NCBI RefSeq assembly: GCF_004310865.1
Contig: NZ_SIXI01000003.1
Coordinates: 310,001-374,000, forward strand
Source of the DNA: Aquabacterium lacunae
GTDB taxonomy: Bacteria; Pseudomonadota; Gammaproteobacteria; Burkholderiales; Burkholderiaceae_C
Direction: 5' to 3'
DNA: 64,000 bases
A model generated the notes under the pieces. The model was not told where the DNA came from. It did no database searches and worked only from the letters and a program-made list of their open reading frames with translations. The position numbers and the translations under genes were made by a program. Positions 16,950-27,852 of this stretch are shown in pieces (position 1 is the stretch's first letter; every line of letters begins with the position of its first letter).

Positions 16950-17657
16950 ATGATCCAGACCACCCCCACCCCACCGGCCCGTCCTCCACTGGGCGGCATG
17001 CCCCCTGCGGGCGTGAACGCGGCCGTGCAGGCCAAAAAAGACCGGCTGGCGCGTCTGAAGGCGCGCAGTCCCAAACCCGGCGAAGCCTCGTTCTTTTTCT
17101 ACGAGGCGCACTTCCAGTCGGACGCGGTGAAGATCCTGCCCGGCGAGTACTTCGTGTTCGACGAAGACCTGCTGATCATGACCACGCTGGGCTCGTGCAT
17201 TGCCGTGTGCCTGTGGGACCGCCAGGCCCATGTGGGCGGCATGAACCACTTCATGCTGCCCGACAACGGCGGCAGCGGCGCCGACTCGGGCCGCTACGGC
17301 TCGTTCGCCATGGAACTGCTGATCAACGAACTGCTGAAGCTCGGCGCCAACCGCATGACCTTGGAAGCCAAGGTGTTCGGCGGCGGTGCCGTGCTGTCGG
17401 GCATGAACAGCCTGAACGTGGGCGAACGCAACACCGAGTTCGTCATGAACTACCTCAAGACCGAACGCATCCCGGTGGTCTCGAAGGACGTGCTGGAGAT
17501 CTACCCCCGCAAGGTGTGCTTCTTCCCGCACAGCGGCAAGGCCATGGTCAAGCGCCTGGCCCCCAGCAACCCGGAAGCACTGGTGGCCCAGGAAAAGGCC
17601 GCCTTGCAGAAGCCAGCTGTGGCCACGAACGTGGGCGGCTCGGTGGAACTGTTCTGA
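16950..17657 (+). CDS. cheD: Chemoreceptor glutamine deamidase
   Basis: A 235-residue CheD. After a Pro-rich leader of about 45 residues the deamidase core begins: ILPGEYFVFDEDLLIMTTLG, catalytic Cys in LGSCIAVCLWD, His in GGMNHFMLPD, and KVFGGGAVLSGM. It deamidates receptor Gln residues and is partner to CheR and CheB on the same substrates. It lies 20 bases after cheR and 15 bases before cheB. Confidence 0.95.
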   Translation: MIQTTPTPPARPPLGGMPPAGVNAAVQAKKDRLARLKARSPKPGEASFFFYEAHFQSDAVKILPGEYFVFDEDLLIMTTLGSCIAVCLWDRQAHVGGMNHFMLPDNGGSGADSGRYGSFAMELLINELLKLGANRMTLEAKVFGGGAVLSGMNSLNVGERNTEFVMNYLKTERIPVVSKDVLEIYPRKVCFFPHSGKAMVKRLAPSNPEALVAQEKAALQKPAVATNVGGSVELF

Positions 17658-17672
17658 CCCCGGAGAAAGACA

Positions 17673-18794
17673 ATGGCCAAGACCCGCGTGGTGGTGGTGG
17701 ACGATTCCGCCCTGGTGCGCAGCCTGCTCACCGAAATCATCAACCGTCAGCCGGACATGGAGTGCGTCGGCGCGGCCAGCGATCCCTTTGTGGCGCGCGA
17801 GATGATCCGCAACCTCAACCCCGACGTGATCACGCTGGACGTGGAAATGCCCCGCATGGACGGCATCGACTTCCTGTCCAAGCTGATGCGGCTGCGGCCC
17901 ATGCCGGTGGTGATGGTGTCGACGCTGACCGAGCGCGGCGCCGAGGTCACGCTCAAGGCGCTGGAGCTGGGCGCCATCGACTTCGTGGCCAAGCCCAAGA
18001 TTGGCGTGGCCGATGGCCTCAAGCAGCTGGCCCAGGAGATCACCGACAAGGTGCGCATTGCGGCCAAGGCACGCATGCACAAGCCCTCGGCGGCCACGCT
18101 GGCCGCGGCGGGTGCGCCACCCCGACCGGCCCACAAGGAGCCCACCCACAGCCCGGAGACTCCGCGCACGGTGGCGTCGACCCTGGGGCGCCTGTCCACC
18201 GAAAAGCTGATCTTCATTGGCGCCAGCACGGGGGGTACCGAAGCCACCAAGGAGGTGCTGATGGCCCTGCCCGCCGACAGCCCCGCCGTGGTGATCACCC
18301 AGCACATGCCCCCGGGCTTCACCAAGAGCTACGCCACCCGCCTGGACGGGCTGTGCAAGATCCGCGTGAAAGAAGCCAGCGACGGCGAGCGCATCCTGCC
18401 CGGACATGCGTACATCGCGCCGGGCGGCTTTCACCTGAGCGTGGACAAATCAGGCGCCAACTACGTGGCCCGCGTGACCAGCGAAGACCCGGTCAACCGG
18501 CACCGCCCCAGCGTGGAGGTGCTGTTCCGGTCGGCCGCGCACCTGGTGGGTCGCAATGCGGTGGGCATCATGCTGACCGGCATGGGCGCCGATGGCGCAC
18601 GGGCCATGAAGGAAATGCGCGACGCCGGTGCCTACTGCATTGCCCAGGACGAGCAAAGCTGCGTGGTGTTCGGCATGCCGCGTGAGGCCATCGCGGCCGG
18701 GGCCGTGCACGAGGTGCTGCCCCTGAACCAGATCGCCGGCCACATGATGGACCACCTGCGCAGCACGGCTGGCCCGGCACTGACACGGGTGTGA
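17673..18794 (+). CDS. cheB: Chemotaxis response regulator protein-glutamate methylesterase
   Basis: A 373-residue CheB. The receiver domain (residues 1-120) has the [10 protein letters not shown] acidic pocket and phospho-acceptor Asp in [10 protein letters not shown]; the C-terminal methylesterase domain has the catalytic Ser in GASTGGTEA, His in QHMPPGFT and Asp in GMGADGA. The linker is Pro/Thr-rich. Phosphorylation by CheA releases demethylase activity. GGAGA lies upstream of the ATG. Confidence 0.96.
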   Translation: MAKTRVVVVDDSALVRSLLTEIINRQPDMECVGAASDPFVAREMIRNLNPDVITLDVEMPRMDGIDFLSKLMRLRPMPVVMVSTLTERGAEVTLKALELGAIDFVAKPKIGVADGLKQLAQEITDKVRIAAKARMHKPSAATLAAAGAPPRPAHKEPTHSPETPRTVASTLGRLSTEKLIFIGASTGGTEATKEVLMALPADSPAVVITQHMPPGFTKSYATRLDGLCKIRVKEASDGERILPGHAYIAPGGFHLSVDKSGANYVARVTSEDPVNRHRPSVEVLFRSAAHLVGRNAVGIMLTGMGADGARAMKEMRDAGAYCIAQDEQSCVVFGMPREAIAAGAVHEVLPLNQIAGHMMDHLRSTAGPALTRV

Positions 18795-18818
18795 AGGCTG
18801 CCCCGAACCCGTCAGGGC

Positions 18819-21131
18819 TCAGGGGCGCCCGACGAACAGCATGACCGTGGGGCGCACGCCCTGCGCACTGCCCACCGCGAAATACACCGGCCCCAGGGCG
18901 GTGTCGGCGCCCACGTACACGCTGCTGCCCGAACGCCAGGGGGCCTGCTCGTGGCGCGACCATTCGCGCCAGGCCTTGCCGGCCTCCAGGCTGGCCCCCA
19001 GGTACAGGCCCCGCGTGAGCGGGTAGGCGCCCACGCGCCAGGCATAACCCAGGCGCAGCAAGGCCACCTGCTGTCCATTGAGCTGCCCCGGCGCATAACC
19101 TGACAGTTGCTGGAACCCGCCCAGCGTGTAGCGAGGCTGGTCAGGCAAGGCCCCGCCCGAGCCTGCCAGTCGGCCACTGAACTGGAAGCTGTGCGAGCCC
19201 ACGCTGGTCACGGCCTGGCCGGTCAGATCCCAGCGGTGCATCTCGCCCAACGAGGTGTCGGGCAAGCCGTCGCCGGTGCGCCAGCCGTGGTGCACACTGC
19301 CATCGACCCGCCAGCCCTGGCGCGGGAAATACGCACTGTCGAGCTGGTCGAACACGCCGCGCAGGCGCCAACCACGCTCGTGAGCACGCTGGGGCACGCG
19401 TGGCCCCAGCCAGCTGGCATCGACCAGTTCGGGGTTCAAGCGCAGCACCTCGTCGAACCATCCCGCACGCACCTCACCCAGCTCGCGCCAGGCATAGCCC
19501 AGCTCGGCTGCCGCGGTCTGCGCGCGGCGGCTGAGGTTCAGGGCCACGCCCTCGGTGGGGTCTTGGTAGAGGTTCACATTGCGACGCTCGACCATGCCCC
19601 CCAAGGCCACGAAAGGCCGCCAACCGTCGGGGCTGAGCCAGCTGACCGGCTGGTACAGCTCGGTGGCATACGAAGGCGCAGAACCCAGCCGCACAAAGTT
19701 GCGCCACTCGGCACCCTGCGCATTCAGCCAGTGGCGGTTGTGCACCAGCTTGAGGTTGAAGGCGCTGCGCCCGGCCGAGTCGGTGTTGAAGTCCAGCCCC
19801 ATCTGCAGGTAATCAGGGCCCCAGGGCTTGTCCTGCAGGCGAAACACCAGGGTGTTGCCCTCGTCGCTTCGGCGCAGCTGGTAGTCGGTGGTGAGGTAAT
19901 CGCCAGTGGCAGCCAGACGCCGCAGGTCGCGCTCGGCGCGGGCCACATCGAACGGGGTGCCCGCGCGAGTTTCCAGCTGGGCCTGCAGCTGCTCGGGGTG
20001 GGTGGCCCGCGTGCCTTCGAATGTGACGGCCCGGATCACATCACCCTCGCCCTGGGCCACACGCCGCCGCTGCTTCCAGCGTGCGTACTCGGCCTCGCTG
20101 ACCTTGAGGTCCTGCATGCGCAGCACCAGGGCCTCAGCCTGCACTTCACCTTGCTGGATGAAATCGCGGGCGCGGTTGAAATCGGCCGCGGTCAGGCCAT
20201 CGAGCACCGGTGCGATCAGCACGTCATCGGGCTGAAGCGAGGCCAGGCTGCGCTGCACGTTCTGCTCGGTCAGGATGCTGATCATCTGGGCCGTCACACC
20301 CGTGAAGGTCGACAGCACCTCTCGCTTGAACAGCGGGGTGCCGATGTTCACCACGATCAGGCGCTGGGCCCCCATGCTGCGGGCCACATCGACCGGGGTG
20401 TTGTTGACCAGGCCGCCATCCCCCAGGATGCGTCCATCGACCTCGACCGGGGCAAACACCCCCGGTACCGACATGCTCGAACGCAAGGCCAGGGCCAGGT
20501 CGCCCTTGCGCAAGATCACGGCGGCACCGGTTTCCATGTCGGTGGCCACGGCGCGGAATGGGGTGGGCAGGCGGTCGAACTCATCGACCTGCACGGTGCT
20601 CAGCGTCAGGCGGCGCAGATGCGCCTCCAGCCCGCGCGAGGACACCGGCCCCAGCGGCGCTTTCAGGCCGTCGGTGCCGATGCCCACCTCGAACAGTGGC
20701 GAGACTTCGAAATCCTGCTCTTTGCGGCGCTGCGAGATTTCGCGGCGCTCGACCCGGCTGGCGAACACGTTGTCCCAGTCGAGCTGCTGCACCTCACGCT
20801 CGACCTGGGCCGCATCCATGCCACTGGCATACAGCCCCCCCACGATGGCGCCCATGGAGGTGCCGGCGATCACGTCGACCGGGATGCGCTCACGCTCCAG
20901 CACCTTGAGCACGCCCACGTGGGTGAGGCCTCGCGCACCGCCGCCCGACAGCACCAGACCGACCTTGGGGCGCAGGGGCTCGGTGGCCGCCGCCCCCTGC
21001 GGCGTGACGGGCGTGGCGGGCGAGGGCTGGGCGCACAAAGGCACGCTGGCCGCCACCACGAGCCAGACCATCACCCGACGGCCCCAGGTCAAGGCGCCGT
21101 ACCCGACGCCAGATGCAGGTGTGCTGTTCAT
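18819..21131 (-). CDS. Patatin-like phospholipase with POTRA and beta-barrel (PlpD-like, type Vd autotransporter)
   Basis: About 770 residues from ATG 21131; upstream in-frame ATGs at 21140 and 21167 are alternatives. A signal peptide (VMVWLVVAASVPLCAQ) precedes a patatin domain with the oxyanion motif GLVLSGGGARG, nucleophile GTSMGA and catalytic DGGLVNNTPVD. A POTRA-like region follows around residue 350-430 (IRAVTFEGTRATHPEQLQ), then a 16-strand-type Omp85 barrel ending in Phe-rich strands (VMLFVGRP). This order is that of Pseudomonas PlpD, a type Vd secreted lipase, which is known family knowledge. Convergent with cheB. Confidence 0.88.
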   Translation of the reverse strand: MNSTPASGVGYGALTWGRRVMVWLVVAASVPLCAQPSPATPVTPQGAAATEPLRPKVGLVLSGGGARGLTHVGVLKVLERERIPVDVIAGTSMGAIVGGLYASGMDAAQVEREVQQLDWDNVFASRVERREISQRRKEQDFEVSPLFEVGIGTDGLKAPLGPVSSRGLEAHLRRLTLSTVQVDEFDRLPTPFRAVATDMETGAAVILRKGDLALALRSSMSVPGVFAPVEVDGRILGDGGLVNNTPVDVARSMGAQRLIVVNIGTPLFKREVLSTFTGVTAQMISILTEQNVQRSLASLQPDDVLIAPVLDGLTAADFNRARDFIQQGEVQAEALVLRMQDLKVSEAEYARWKQRRRVAQGEGDVIRAVTFEGTRATHPEQLQAQLETRAGTPFDVARAERDLRRLAATGDYLTTDYQLRRSDEGNTLVFRLQDKPWGPDYLQMGLDFNTDSAGRSAFNLKLVHNRHWLNAQGAEWRNFVRLGSAPSYATELYQPVSWLSPDGWRPFVALGGMVERRNVNLYQDPTEGVALNLSRRAQTAAAELGYAWRELGEVRAGWFDEVLRLNPELVDASWLGPRVPQRAHERGWRLRGVFDQLDSAYFPRQGWRVDGSVHHGWRTGDGLPDTSLGEMHRWDLTGQAVTSVGSHSFQFSGRLAGSGGALPDQPRYTLGGFQQLSGYAPGQLNGQQVALLRLGYAWRVGAYPLTRGLYLGASLEAGKAWREWSRHEQAPWRSGSSVYVGADTALGPVYFAVGSAQGVRPTVMLFVGRP

Positions 21132-21308
21132 GCCGGACATTCTGCGGGCAAAGCAGCCCCCCGTCATGCTTGCGATGCATCAACAAGTGTGCGGTCGCAC
21201 CCGTGCCATGCACGTGCCATGGCACCACGCTTGATCGGCGTCAGAGCCTGTGGGGCCGCAAAGGCGTCAGATGTGGGTGTGGCCGCACCGGGCGGCAGGA
21301 GAAACACC

Positions 21309-21476
21309 ATGCAGATGCTCCATGACTTCCTCACCACCGACTACGGCCTGCTGAGCGCGGCGTCCATTCTGGCCATGCTGATCGGCCTGGGTTACTTCGT
21401 GTGGTACGTGACCTCGCACGTGCGAGAAGACTGCGAGCGTCAGGAACGCCTGGCCCGCGAAGGCCGGCAAGGCTGA
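21309..21476 (+). CDS. DUF3149-type small membrane protein
   Basis: A 55-residue protein (MQMLHDFLTTDYGLLSAASI at the start) with one transmembrane helix (residues 15-34) and a charged cytoplasmic tail. The LFTTDYGLMS-like opening is the hallmark of the DUF3149 family of betaproteobacterial small proteins, function unknown. AGGAG lies just upstream. The 180 bp between it and the patatin gene contain a GTGCCATGGCAC palindrome (21214-21225). Confidence 0.75.
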   Translation: MQMLHDFLTTDYGLLSAASILAMLIGLGYFVWYVTSHVREDCERQERLAREGRQG

Positions 21477-21477
21477 G

Positions 21478-22020
21478 TCAGAACTTCACCTGGGCTCCCG
21501 CACCGAACTGCAACTGGCGATCGGTGCCTTCGCGTGTGGGGCGTTCAGCCAGATCCACGCCCCCCGTGAGATCCAGCCCACCCAGGCTGTAAGCCAGCCC
21601 GACCCCGGGTTGTACGCTCATGCGGGCACGCTGCTGCACGCCGCTGATGGCATGCCGGTGCGCCCCCAGGTGGTTCAGGCCGACCCGGCCCACCCATGCC
21701 AGAGAATCGCTCAGGCTGAGCTTGACGGTGCCCGCCAGCGGCACGGTGTCGGTGGGTTGTGTTTCTGCTTCCGTGCGACCGGCGGTGCCCGGCGCAGGGT
21801 CTTGCGCCGCCTTGACCAGAGCCACCGGTGTGGGCGGTTCAGCGCTCAGCACCACCGAGGCCTGCCAACGGCCTTTGACCAGCACATCGGCGCAGGTCTG
21901 CCCGGCGAGGCACTGAGGGCTCCATTCGCTGATGCCGCGCAATGCCGCGGCATAGCCCTGGGCCTGCGCCCCGGCTGATAGCCCCATTGACACCCACAGG
22001 AATGCACCCCAAGCCTTCAT
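21478..22020 (-). CDS. Exported protein, possible small outer-membrane barrel
   Basis: A 180-residue protein from ATG 22020 with a signal peptide (MKAWGAFLWVSMGLSAGAQA). The N-terminal mature part has two cysteines (PQCLAGQTC), and the C-terminal half has alternating hydrophobic strands (VKLSLSDSLAWVGRVGLNHL, AYSLGGLDLTGGVDL) ending in GAGAQVKF with the terminal Phe typical of outer-membrane proteins. Function unknown. It ends 1 base after the DUF3149 stop, convergently. Confidence 0.6.
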   Translation of the reverse strand: MKAWGAFLWVSMGLSAGAQAQGYAAALRGISEWSPQCLAGQTCADVLVKGRWQASVVLSAEPPTPVALVKAAQDPAPGTAGRTEAETQPTDTVPLAGTVKLSLSDSLAWVGRVGLNHLGAHRHAISGVQQRARMSVQPGVGLAYSLGGLDLTGGVDLAERPTREGTDRQLQFGAGAQVKF

Positions 22021-22161
22021 GACCGCATGTGCTCCAAACAAGAGCATCAGTGTTGCAGCGGTTCATGACAAGAGCAGCAGGGGGATCCCTGTGTCCAGCC
22101 GCGCAAATGTGGCGTTCAGCACACCGATGGCATGTGTTGCAACTGGATGCGTGCGCCCATG

Positions 22162-22187
22162 AAAAAGCCGCCCGAAGGCGGCTTTTT
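22162..22187. terminator. Bidirectional terminator after groEL
   Basis: AAAAA, then GCCGCC-CGAA-GGCGGC, then TTTTT: a stable tetraloop hairpin with T-runs in both directions, 38 bases after the groEL stop. Confidence 0.9.
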
Positions 22188-22224
22188 CGAGGGGCTTGAA
22201 GCGCGAGGCTTCAGCCGGCAGGGA

Positions 22225-23889
<1,665 letters not shown>

Positions 23890-23922
23890 TCAGTAAGAGG
23901 TGGATCGACCTTCGGCGTCAGC

Positions 23923-24213
23923 TCACTTGGCGACGACAGCGAACAGGTCTTCTTCGCGCATGACCAGCAGCTCTTCGCCATCGACCTTGACGGACTGGCC
24001 CGAGTACTTGCCGAACAGGACGCGGTCGCCCACTTGAACGTTCAGGGCAACGAAATCGCCCTTGTCATTGCGCTTGCCAGGACCGACGGCGAGCACTTCG
24101 CCCTGGTCCGGCTTCTCGGCGGCGGCGTCAGGAAGGACGATGCCCGAAGCGGTCTTGGTTTCTTGTTCCAGGCGCTTGACGATCACGCGATCGTGCAGAG
24201 GACGCAGTTTCAT
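23923..24213 (-). CDS. groS: 10-kDa co-chaperonin GroES
   Basis: A 96-residue GroES ([20 protein letters not shown] at the start, mobile loop [12 protein letters not shown]-terminal EDLFAVVAK). It caps GroEL. ATG 24213 has AGGAG upstream. First gene of the operon; the 5' leader from the CIRCE-overlapped promoter is about 150 nt. Confidence 0.99.
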   Translation of the reverse strand: MKLRPLHDRVIVKRLEQETKTASGIVLPDAAAEKPDQGEVLAVGPGKRNDKGDFVALNVQVGDRVLFGKYSGQSVKVDGEELLVMREEDLFAVVAK

Positions 24214-24349
24214 GGCTTCTCCTGTCTGAAAAGACAACGGTGATGAAGTGACAAACACAGGGCCCGCGCAACACACGCCACGCAGGCGCCCACAGTGTGA
24301 AAAAACGACCGGTCAACCTGAGAGCCCTCGGGCCCGCGGCAACCGGCTG

Positions 24350-24408
24350 TTAGCACTCAACAAGTGCGAGTGCTAAAACCATTATAGGGATCGCCCGGAG
24401 GGTTTCAA
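24350..24408 (-). promoter_or_regulatory. groESL sigma70 promoter overlapped by CIRCE operator
   Basis: On the minus strand TTGAAA (24408-24403), a 16-bp spacer and TATAAT (24386-24381) form a near-consensus promoter. TTAGCACTC-N9-GAGTGCTAA (24350-24376), the canonical CIRCE, begins 4 bases downstream of the -10 and covers the start site. HrcA is the known CIRCE repressor, so heat induction by HrcA release is expected. Confidence 0.95.
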
Positions 24409-24532
24409 GCCCCCACGATTTTTCGGCGTGCGCCGTCGGTACATGTCCGAAGGCGCCGACACCGAGGGCATTTGTACAATCGACCCGACCTTGGGCCTCA
24501 ACTTGGCCCGTGGCATGTCTTCAGGAGAATCC

Positions 24533-25729
24533 GTGTCCCTCGCCCGTCGCTGTTCCCCGCGTTCCCTGTCACACCCGTCACTGAGCCTGGCAGGCGCCCT
24601 GCTCCCGGCCCTGCTGTTGTCGGCCTGTGGCGGCGGAGGCAACGAAGGCCTGCGGACCGCCACCGGAACGGTCACCGTGGCCAACACGAGCACCGTGCTG
24701 GGGCGGGGCGAGACAGCCGTGTTCACATTGCGCGGCAACAACCTCGCCGGCGTCACGCTGCGGGCCAGCAATTGCACCAACGTGCAGGAAGTTTCTCGGA
24801 GCCAACAGGCTTTGACGGCTTCCTGCCTGGTCGGGCCCAGCGGGACGGTGGTGGCCGAAGCGGTCAATGCACAGGGGCAAAGCCTGGCGTCAACCACCCG
24901 TGACGTGTTCAACGTCACCAGCATCTCGACCAACCCCACGGCAGGCAATTACCGCTACGGCGATGCCGTCACCTTCACCTTCACAGGCACGAACCTGGAC
25001 AAGGCCGTGGTGATCGCCACCACAGCCTGCGTCGATTACGGCACGCCGGTCAAAACGCCGACCACCTACACCATCACATGCCGGGTGTCCAAAACACTGG
25101 GCACGGTGGGCATGGGCAAACAAGACAGCTTCCTGGTGCCCAACCCGGCCTATGGGCTGACCATCCCTGTGTCGACGCCAGCACCAGCGGTCGAATTCGA
25201 GATCGACGGCACCCCCGACACCATCAAGATTCGACTGAGCGAAGCCACCCCGGAAACCACGGTCAACTTCTTGCGCTACGTGGATGCAGGCTTTTACGAC
25301 GGCACGGTGTTCCACCGCCTGCTGCCTTCGTCAGACCTGGCGACCAACGGCATCGCCATTTCGCAAGGCGGTGCTTACACCGACTTGAACACCGCCGGCG
25401 ACCCCACGGCGAAAGCAGGCGTGCGCGCCGCGATTCCGCTTGAAACAACGCGCACCAGCAGCCTGAGCAACCGCGCCTTCACGATCGCCATGGCACGCAG
25501 CAGCAACCCGGATTCAGCCACGTCGCAGTTTTTCTTCAACACAGTCGACAACAGCCGCTTCCTGGACTACGCGGACGCAACCAACCCGGGCTATGCCGTG
25601 TTCGGCGAGGTGGTGAATCAGGAAGGACAGGATTTGATTCTGGCCATCGACCAGGACACCACGAACCAGTTCGATGAACCGTCCAACGTGACCACCATCA
25701 CGCGGGCACGCCGGATCACTCTGCCCTGA
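24533..25729 (+). CDS. Cyclophilin-type peptidyl-prolyl isomerase lipoprotein
   Basis: A 398-residue protein from GTG 24533, which has AGGAGAAT at ideal spacing. The signal peptide ends in a lipobox (LLSACGGGG), giving an anchored periplasmic lipoprotein. Residues 35-210 form two Ig-like strand-rich domains (VFTLRGNNLAGVTL; VTFTFTGTNLDKAVV). The C-terminal 170 residues form a cyclophilin domain (TPETTVNFLRYVDAGFYDGT, VFHRLLPSSD, ATSQFFFNTVDN, YAVFGEVV). Some active-site residues seem shifted (RLLPSSDLATNG in place of the usual RVIPGFMIQGG), so activity is uncertain. Confidence 0.85.
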   Translation: MSLARRCSPRSLSHPSLSLAGALLPALLLSACGGGGNEGLRTATGTVTVANTSTVLGRGETAVFTLRGNNLAGVTLRASNCTNVQEVSRSQQALTASCLVGPSGTVVAEAVNAQGQSLASTTRDVFNVTSISTNPTAGNYRYGDAVTFTFTGTNLDKAVVIATTACVDYGTPVKTPTTYTITCRVSKTLGTVGMGKQDSFLVPNPAYGLTIPVSTPAPAVEFEIDGTPDTIKIRLSEATPETTVNFLRYVDAGFYDGTVFHRLLPSSDLATNGIAISQGGAYTDLNTAGDPTAKAGVRAAIPLETTRTSSLSNRAFTIAMARSSNPDSATSQFFFNTVDNSRFLDYADATNPGYAVFGEVVNQEGQDLILAIDQDTTNQFDEPSNVTTITRARRITLP

Positions 25730-26647
25730 TCAAGCACCGCGTTGGGCCTTGCTGACCTCGTTGAGAGTCTGCGCAGCACCACTGGCTGGGACCAGATCCC
25801 CCTCTCGGTCAGCACACTGAGGCCAGACCTGAGCCAATCGGTCGGCAACATCCTGCCCAGCACCCAGGTGCACGCCCTGAGTCATGGCCACATGCGTGGC
25901 CGCGAAGGTGCCTGCACCCGCATTCACAATGGCGCGGTTGGGCGCCTCATCACCGCACAAAAACACCACGGCCGGCGACACCGCCTCGGGCGTGAGCAGG
26001 GCCAGCACCTCGGGCGGCATCAGGCCCTCGGTCATGCGTGTGGCCGCGGTGGGCGCCAGGCAGTTCACCCGCACGTTGTACTTCTCGCCCTCCAGCGCCA
26101 GGGTCTGCATCAGGCCCACCAGGCCCATCTTGGCGGCTGCGTAGTTGGCCTGCCCGAAGTTGCCGAACAGCCCCGACGACGAGGTCGTGAACACGATGCG
26201 GCCATGGTTCTGGGCCTTCATCAGGTCCCACACCGCCTTGGTGGTGTAGAAAGCCGCCAGCAGGTGCACGTCGATGATCTGGCGGATGTCGTCCACCAAC
26301 ATCTTCGAGAACGACTTGTCGCGCAGGAAGCCGGCGTTGTTGACCACGATGTCCACCCGCCCCCAGCGCGCCACCACCTCGTCGACCATGGCCTGCACAG
26401 CCTGAGGGTCGGTCACTGACGCCCGGCTGGCCATGGCCTGACCGCCCAGGGCGATGATTTCAGCGACCACGTCGTCGGCCGGTGAGGCACCGCTGACCGA
26501 TCCGTCGCGCGCGGCACCCAGGTCATTGACCACCACTTTCGCCCCGCGGGCGGCCAGCGCCAGGGCATGGCAACGGCCCAGGCCGCCTCCCGCCCCGGTG
26601 ACGATGGCCACACGGCCGTCCAGACGGATGGTTGGTTCTGCACTCAT
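25730..26647 (-). CDS. Short-chain dehydrogenase/reductase, HSD17B4/MFE-2-like
   Basis: A 305-residue SDR with the Rossmann motif TGAGGGLGRCHALALAARGA, NNAGFLRD, active-site Ser in TTSSSGLFGNFGQ and YAAAK catalytic Tyr/Lys. Sequence around VVVNDLGAARDGS matches the 3-hydroxyacyl-CoA dehydrogenase part of MFE-2-type proteins, suggesting fatty-acyl-CoA oxidation. The C-terminal extension (WPQCADREGDLVPASGAAQT) is usual for this subgroup. The gene is divergent from the PF10118 gene across a region with a perfect palindrome, and its stop abuts that of the cyclophilin gene. Confidence 0.88.
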   Translation of the reverse strand: MSAEPTIRLDGRVAIVTGAGGGLGRCHALALAARGAKVVVNDLGAARDGSVSGASPADDVVAEIIALGGQAMASRASVTDPQAVQAMVDEVVARWGRVDIVVNNAGFLRDKSFSKMLVDDIRQIIDVHLLAAFYTTKAVWDLMKAQNHGRIVFTTSSSGLFGNFGQANYAAAKMGLVGLMQTLALEGEKYNVRVNCLAPTAATRMTEGLMPPEVLALLTPEAVSPAVVFLCGDEAPNRAIVNAGAGTFAATHVAMTQGVHLGAGQDVADRLAQVWPQCADREGDLVPASGAAQTLNEVSKAQRGA

Positions 26648-26766
26648 GAATCAAGCCCTTTCTGCCGATGAAGCGGATTGCCCTGAAATCATGCAGCCAA
26701 ACAGCCCTGGGACAAACCCGGAGCTGTCGCCCGCGCTGCCCTCATGTCGCAAAGTGCCGCTTACCG

Positions 26767-26781
26767 CATTACCTGGTAATG
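26767..26781. promoter_or_regulatory. Perfect palindrome CATTACCTGGTAATG, candidate operator
   Basis: A 15-bp perfect dyad with flanking half-sites TTACC (26761-26765) and GGTAAT (26799-26804), inside the 170-bp divergent region between the SDR and PF10118 genes. The arrangement fits a TetR-type operator controlling both. The regulator gene is not nearby, so the identity of the binder is unknown. Confidence 0.55.
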
Positions 26782-26817
26782 AATAGACTGCACCGCAAGG
26801 TAATAAGGAGACCGCCC

Positions 26818-27711
26818 ATGTCGCATGCCTCGCACAAGTCGCCCCAAGATCCGGACCAGATCGTCCCGCGCGAAAAACTGGATTTCCATCTCGACGAGAA
26901 CACGCCGCGCCACTGGTTCGGTGGTGACGCGTTCCGCACCCGCCTGCTCGACGGCATGCAAGCCGCCTTCCCGGACGGCGAGCGCTACTTCATCACCAGC
27001 GTGCGGGCCTTCCGTCACCTGATCACCGACCCCAAACTGGCCGAGGACGTGAAGAACTTCATCCGCCAGGAAGGCCAGCACGGCATCGCACACACGCACT
27101 ACAACGACCTGCTGCGCAAGCAAGGCTGTGACGTGGACCACATCGTGCGGGAAACCAAGAAGCTGTTCGACGACTACACCAAGCGCTACTCGGCCGAATA
27201 CAACCTGGCCCTGACGGCCGCCTTTGAGCACTTCACGGCCATGATGGCCGAGACCCTGTTCAAGGAAAAAGACGTGATGGCCGACGCCGACCCGAACGTG
27301 CGGTCGATGTGGGCCTGGCATGCCATCGAAGAGATGGAGCACAAGGCCGTGGCCTTCGACGTGATGACGACGGTGGCCAAGGTGGGTTACCTGATGCGCA
27401 GCGCAGCCATGGTGCACGCGCTGTACAAGGTGGTGGTCGACAGCATCCGCCTGACCAACCGCCTGCTGCTGGCCGACGGCTACAGCCTGCCCAAGCGGGT
27501 GGGCATCATCGCCAAGGGCCTGTGGTGGGTGTACGGCCCCAAGGGCCTGTTCTCACGCAGCACCTTCAAGCTGCTGGACTACTTCCGCCCTGGCTTCCAC
27601 CCCTGGCAGCACAAGGTGATCCACAGCTACCCGATCTGGCTGCGCACCTTCGAGCAGTCAGGCGGCGACGCCAAACTGGCGGCCGAGGCACTGTTCAACG
27701 CGGCCCACTGA
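26818..27711 (+). CDS. PF10118-type putative metal-dependent hydrolase (ferritin-like)
   Basis: A 297-residue helical protein. A set of Glu/His residues typical of a di-metal ferritin-like site is visible: [26 protein letters not shown] and [16 protein letters not shown]. The opening [18 protein letters not shown] matches the PF10118 family, annotated as predicted metal-dependent hydrolase but with unproven chemistry. TAAGGAG lies 9 bases before ATG 26818. Divergence from an acyl-CoA-type SDR suggests a lipid-related role (inference). Confidence 0.82.
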   Translation: MSHASHKSPQDPDQIVPREKLDFHLDENTPRHWFGGDAFRTRLLDGMQAAFPDGERYFITSVRAFRHLITDPKLAEDVKNFIRQEGQHGIAHTHYNDLLRKQGCDVDHIVRETKKLFDDYTKRYSAEYNLALTAAFEHFTAMMAETLFKEKDVMADADPNVRSMWAWHAIEEMEHKAVAFDVMTTVAKVGYLMRSAAMVHALYKVVVDSIRLTNRLLLADGYSLPKRVGIIAKGLWWVYGPKGLFSRSTFKLLDYFRPGFHPWQHKVIHSYPIWLRTFEQSGGDAKLAAEALFNAAH

Positions 27712-27800
27712 GCCCGCCATGCAAGGGCACTGACCTGGGACGTCGGCCTCCACGCATGGGGCCTGCGCCGAGGAGACAGGGCTGTATCAGCCCCCCAAAG

Positions 27801-27828
27801 AAAAAGGCAGCCCAAGGGGCTGCCTTTT
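27801..27828. terminator. Bidirectional terminator
   Basis: AAAAA precedes and TTTT follows the hairpin GGCAGCCC-AAG-GGGCTGCC (27806-27824). It serves the rightward PF10118 gene and the leftward PEP-CTERM gene, which converge here. Confidence 0.88.
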
Positions 27829-27852
27829 ACGTGGCGCGAGACCGAAGTTCGA

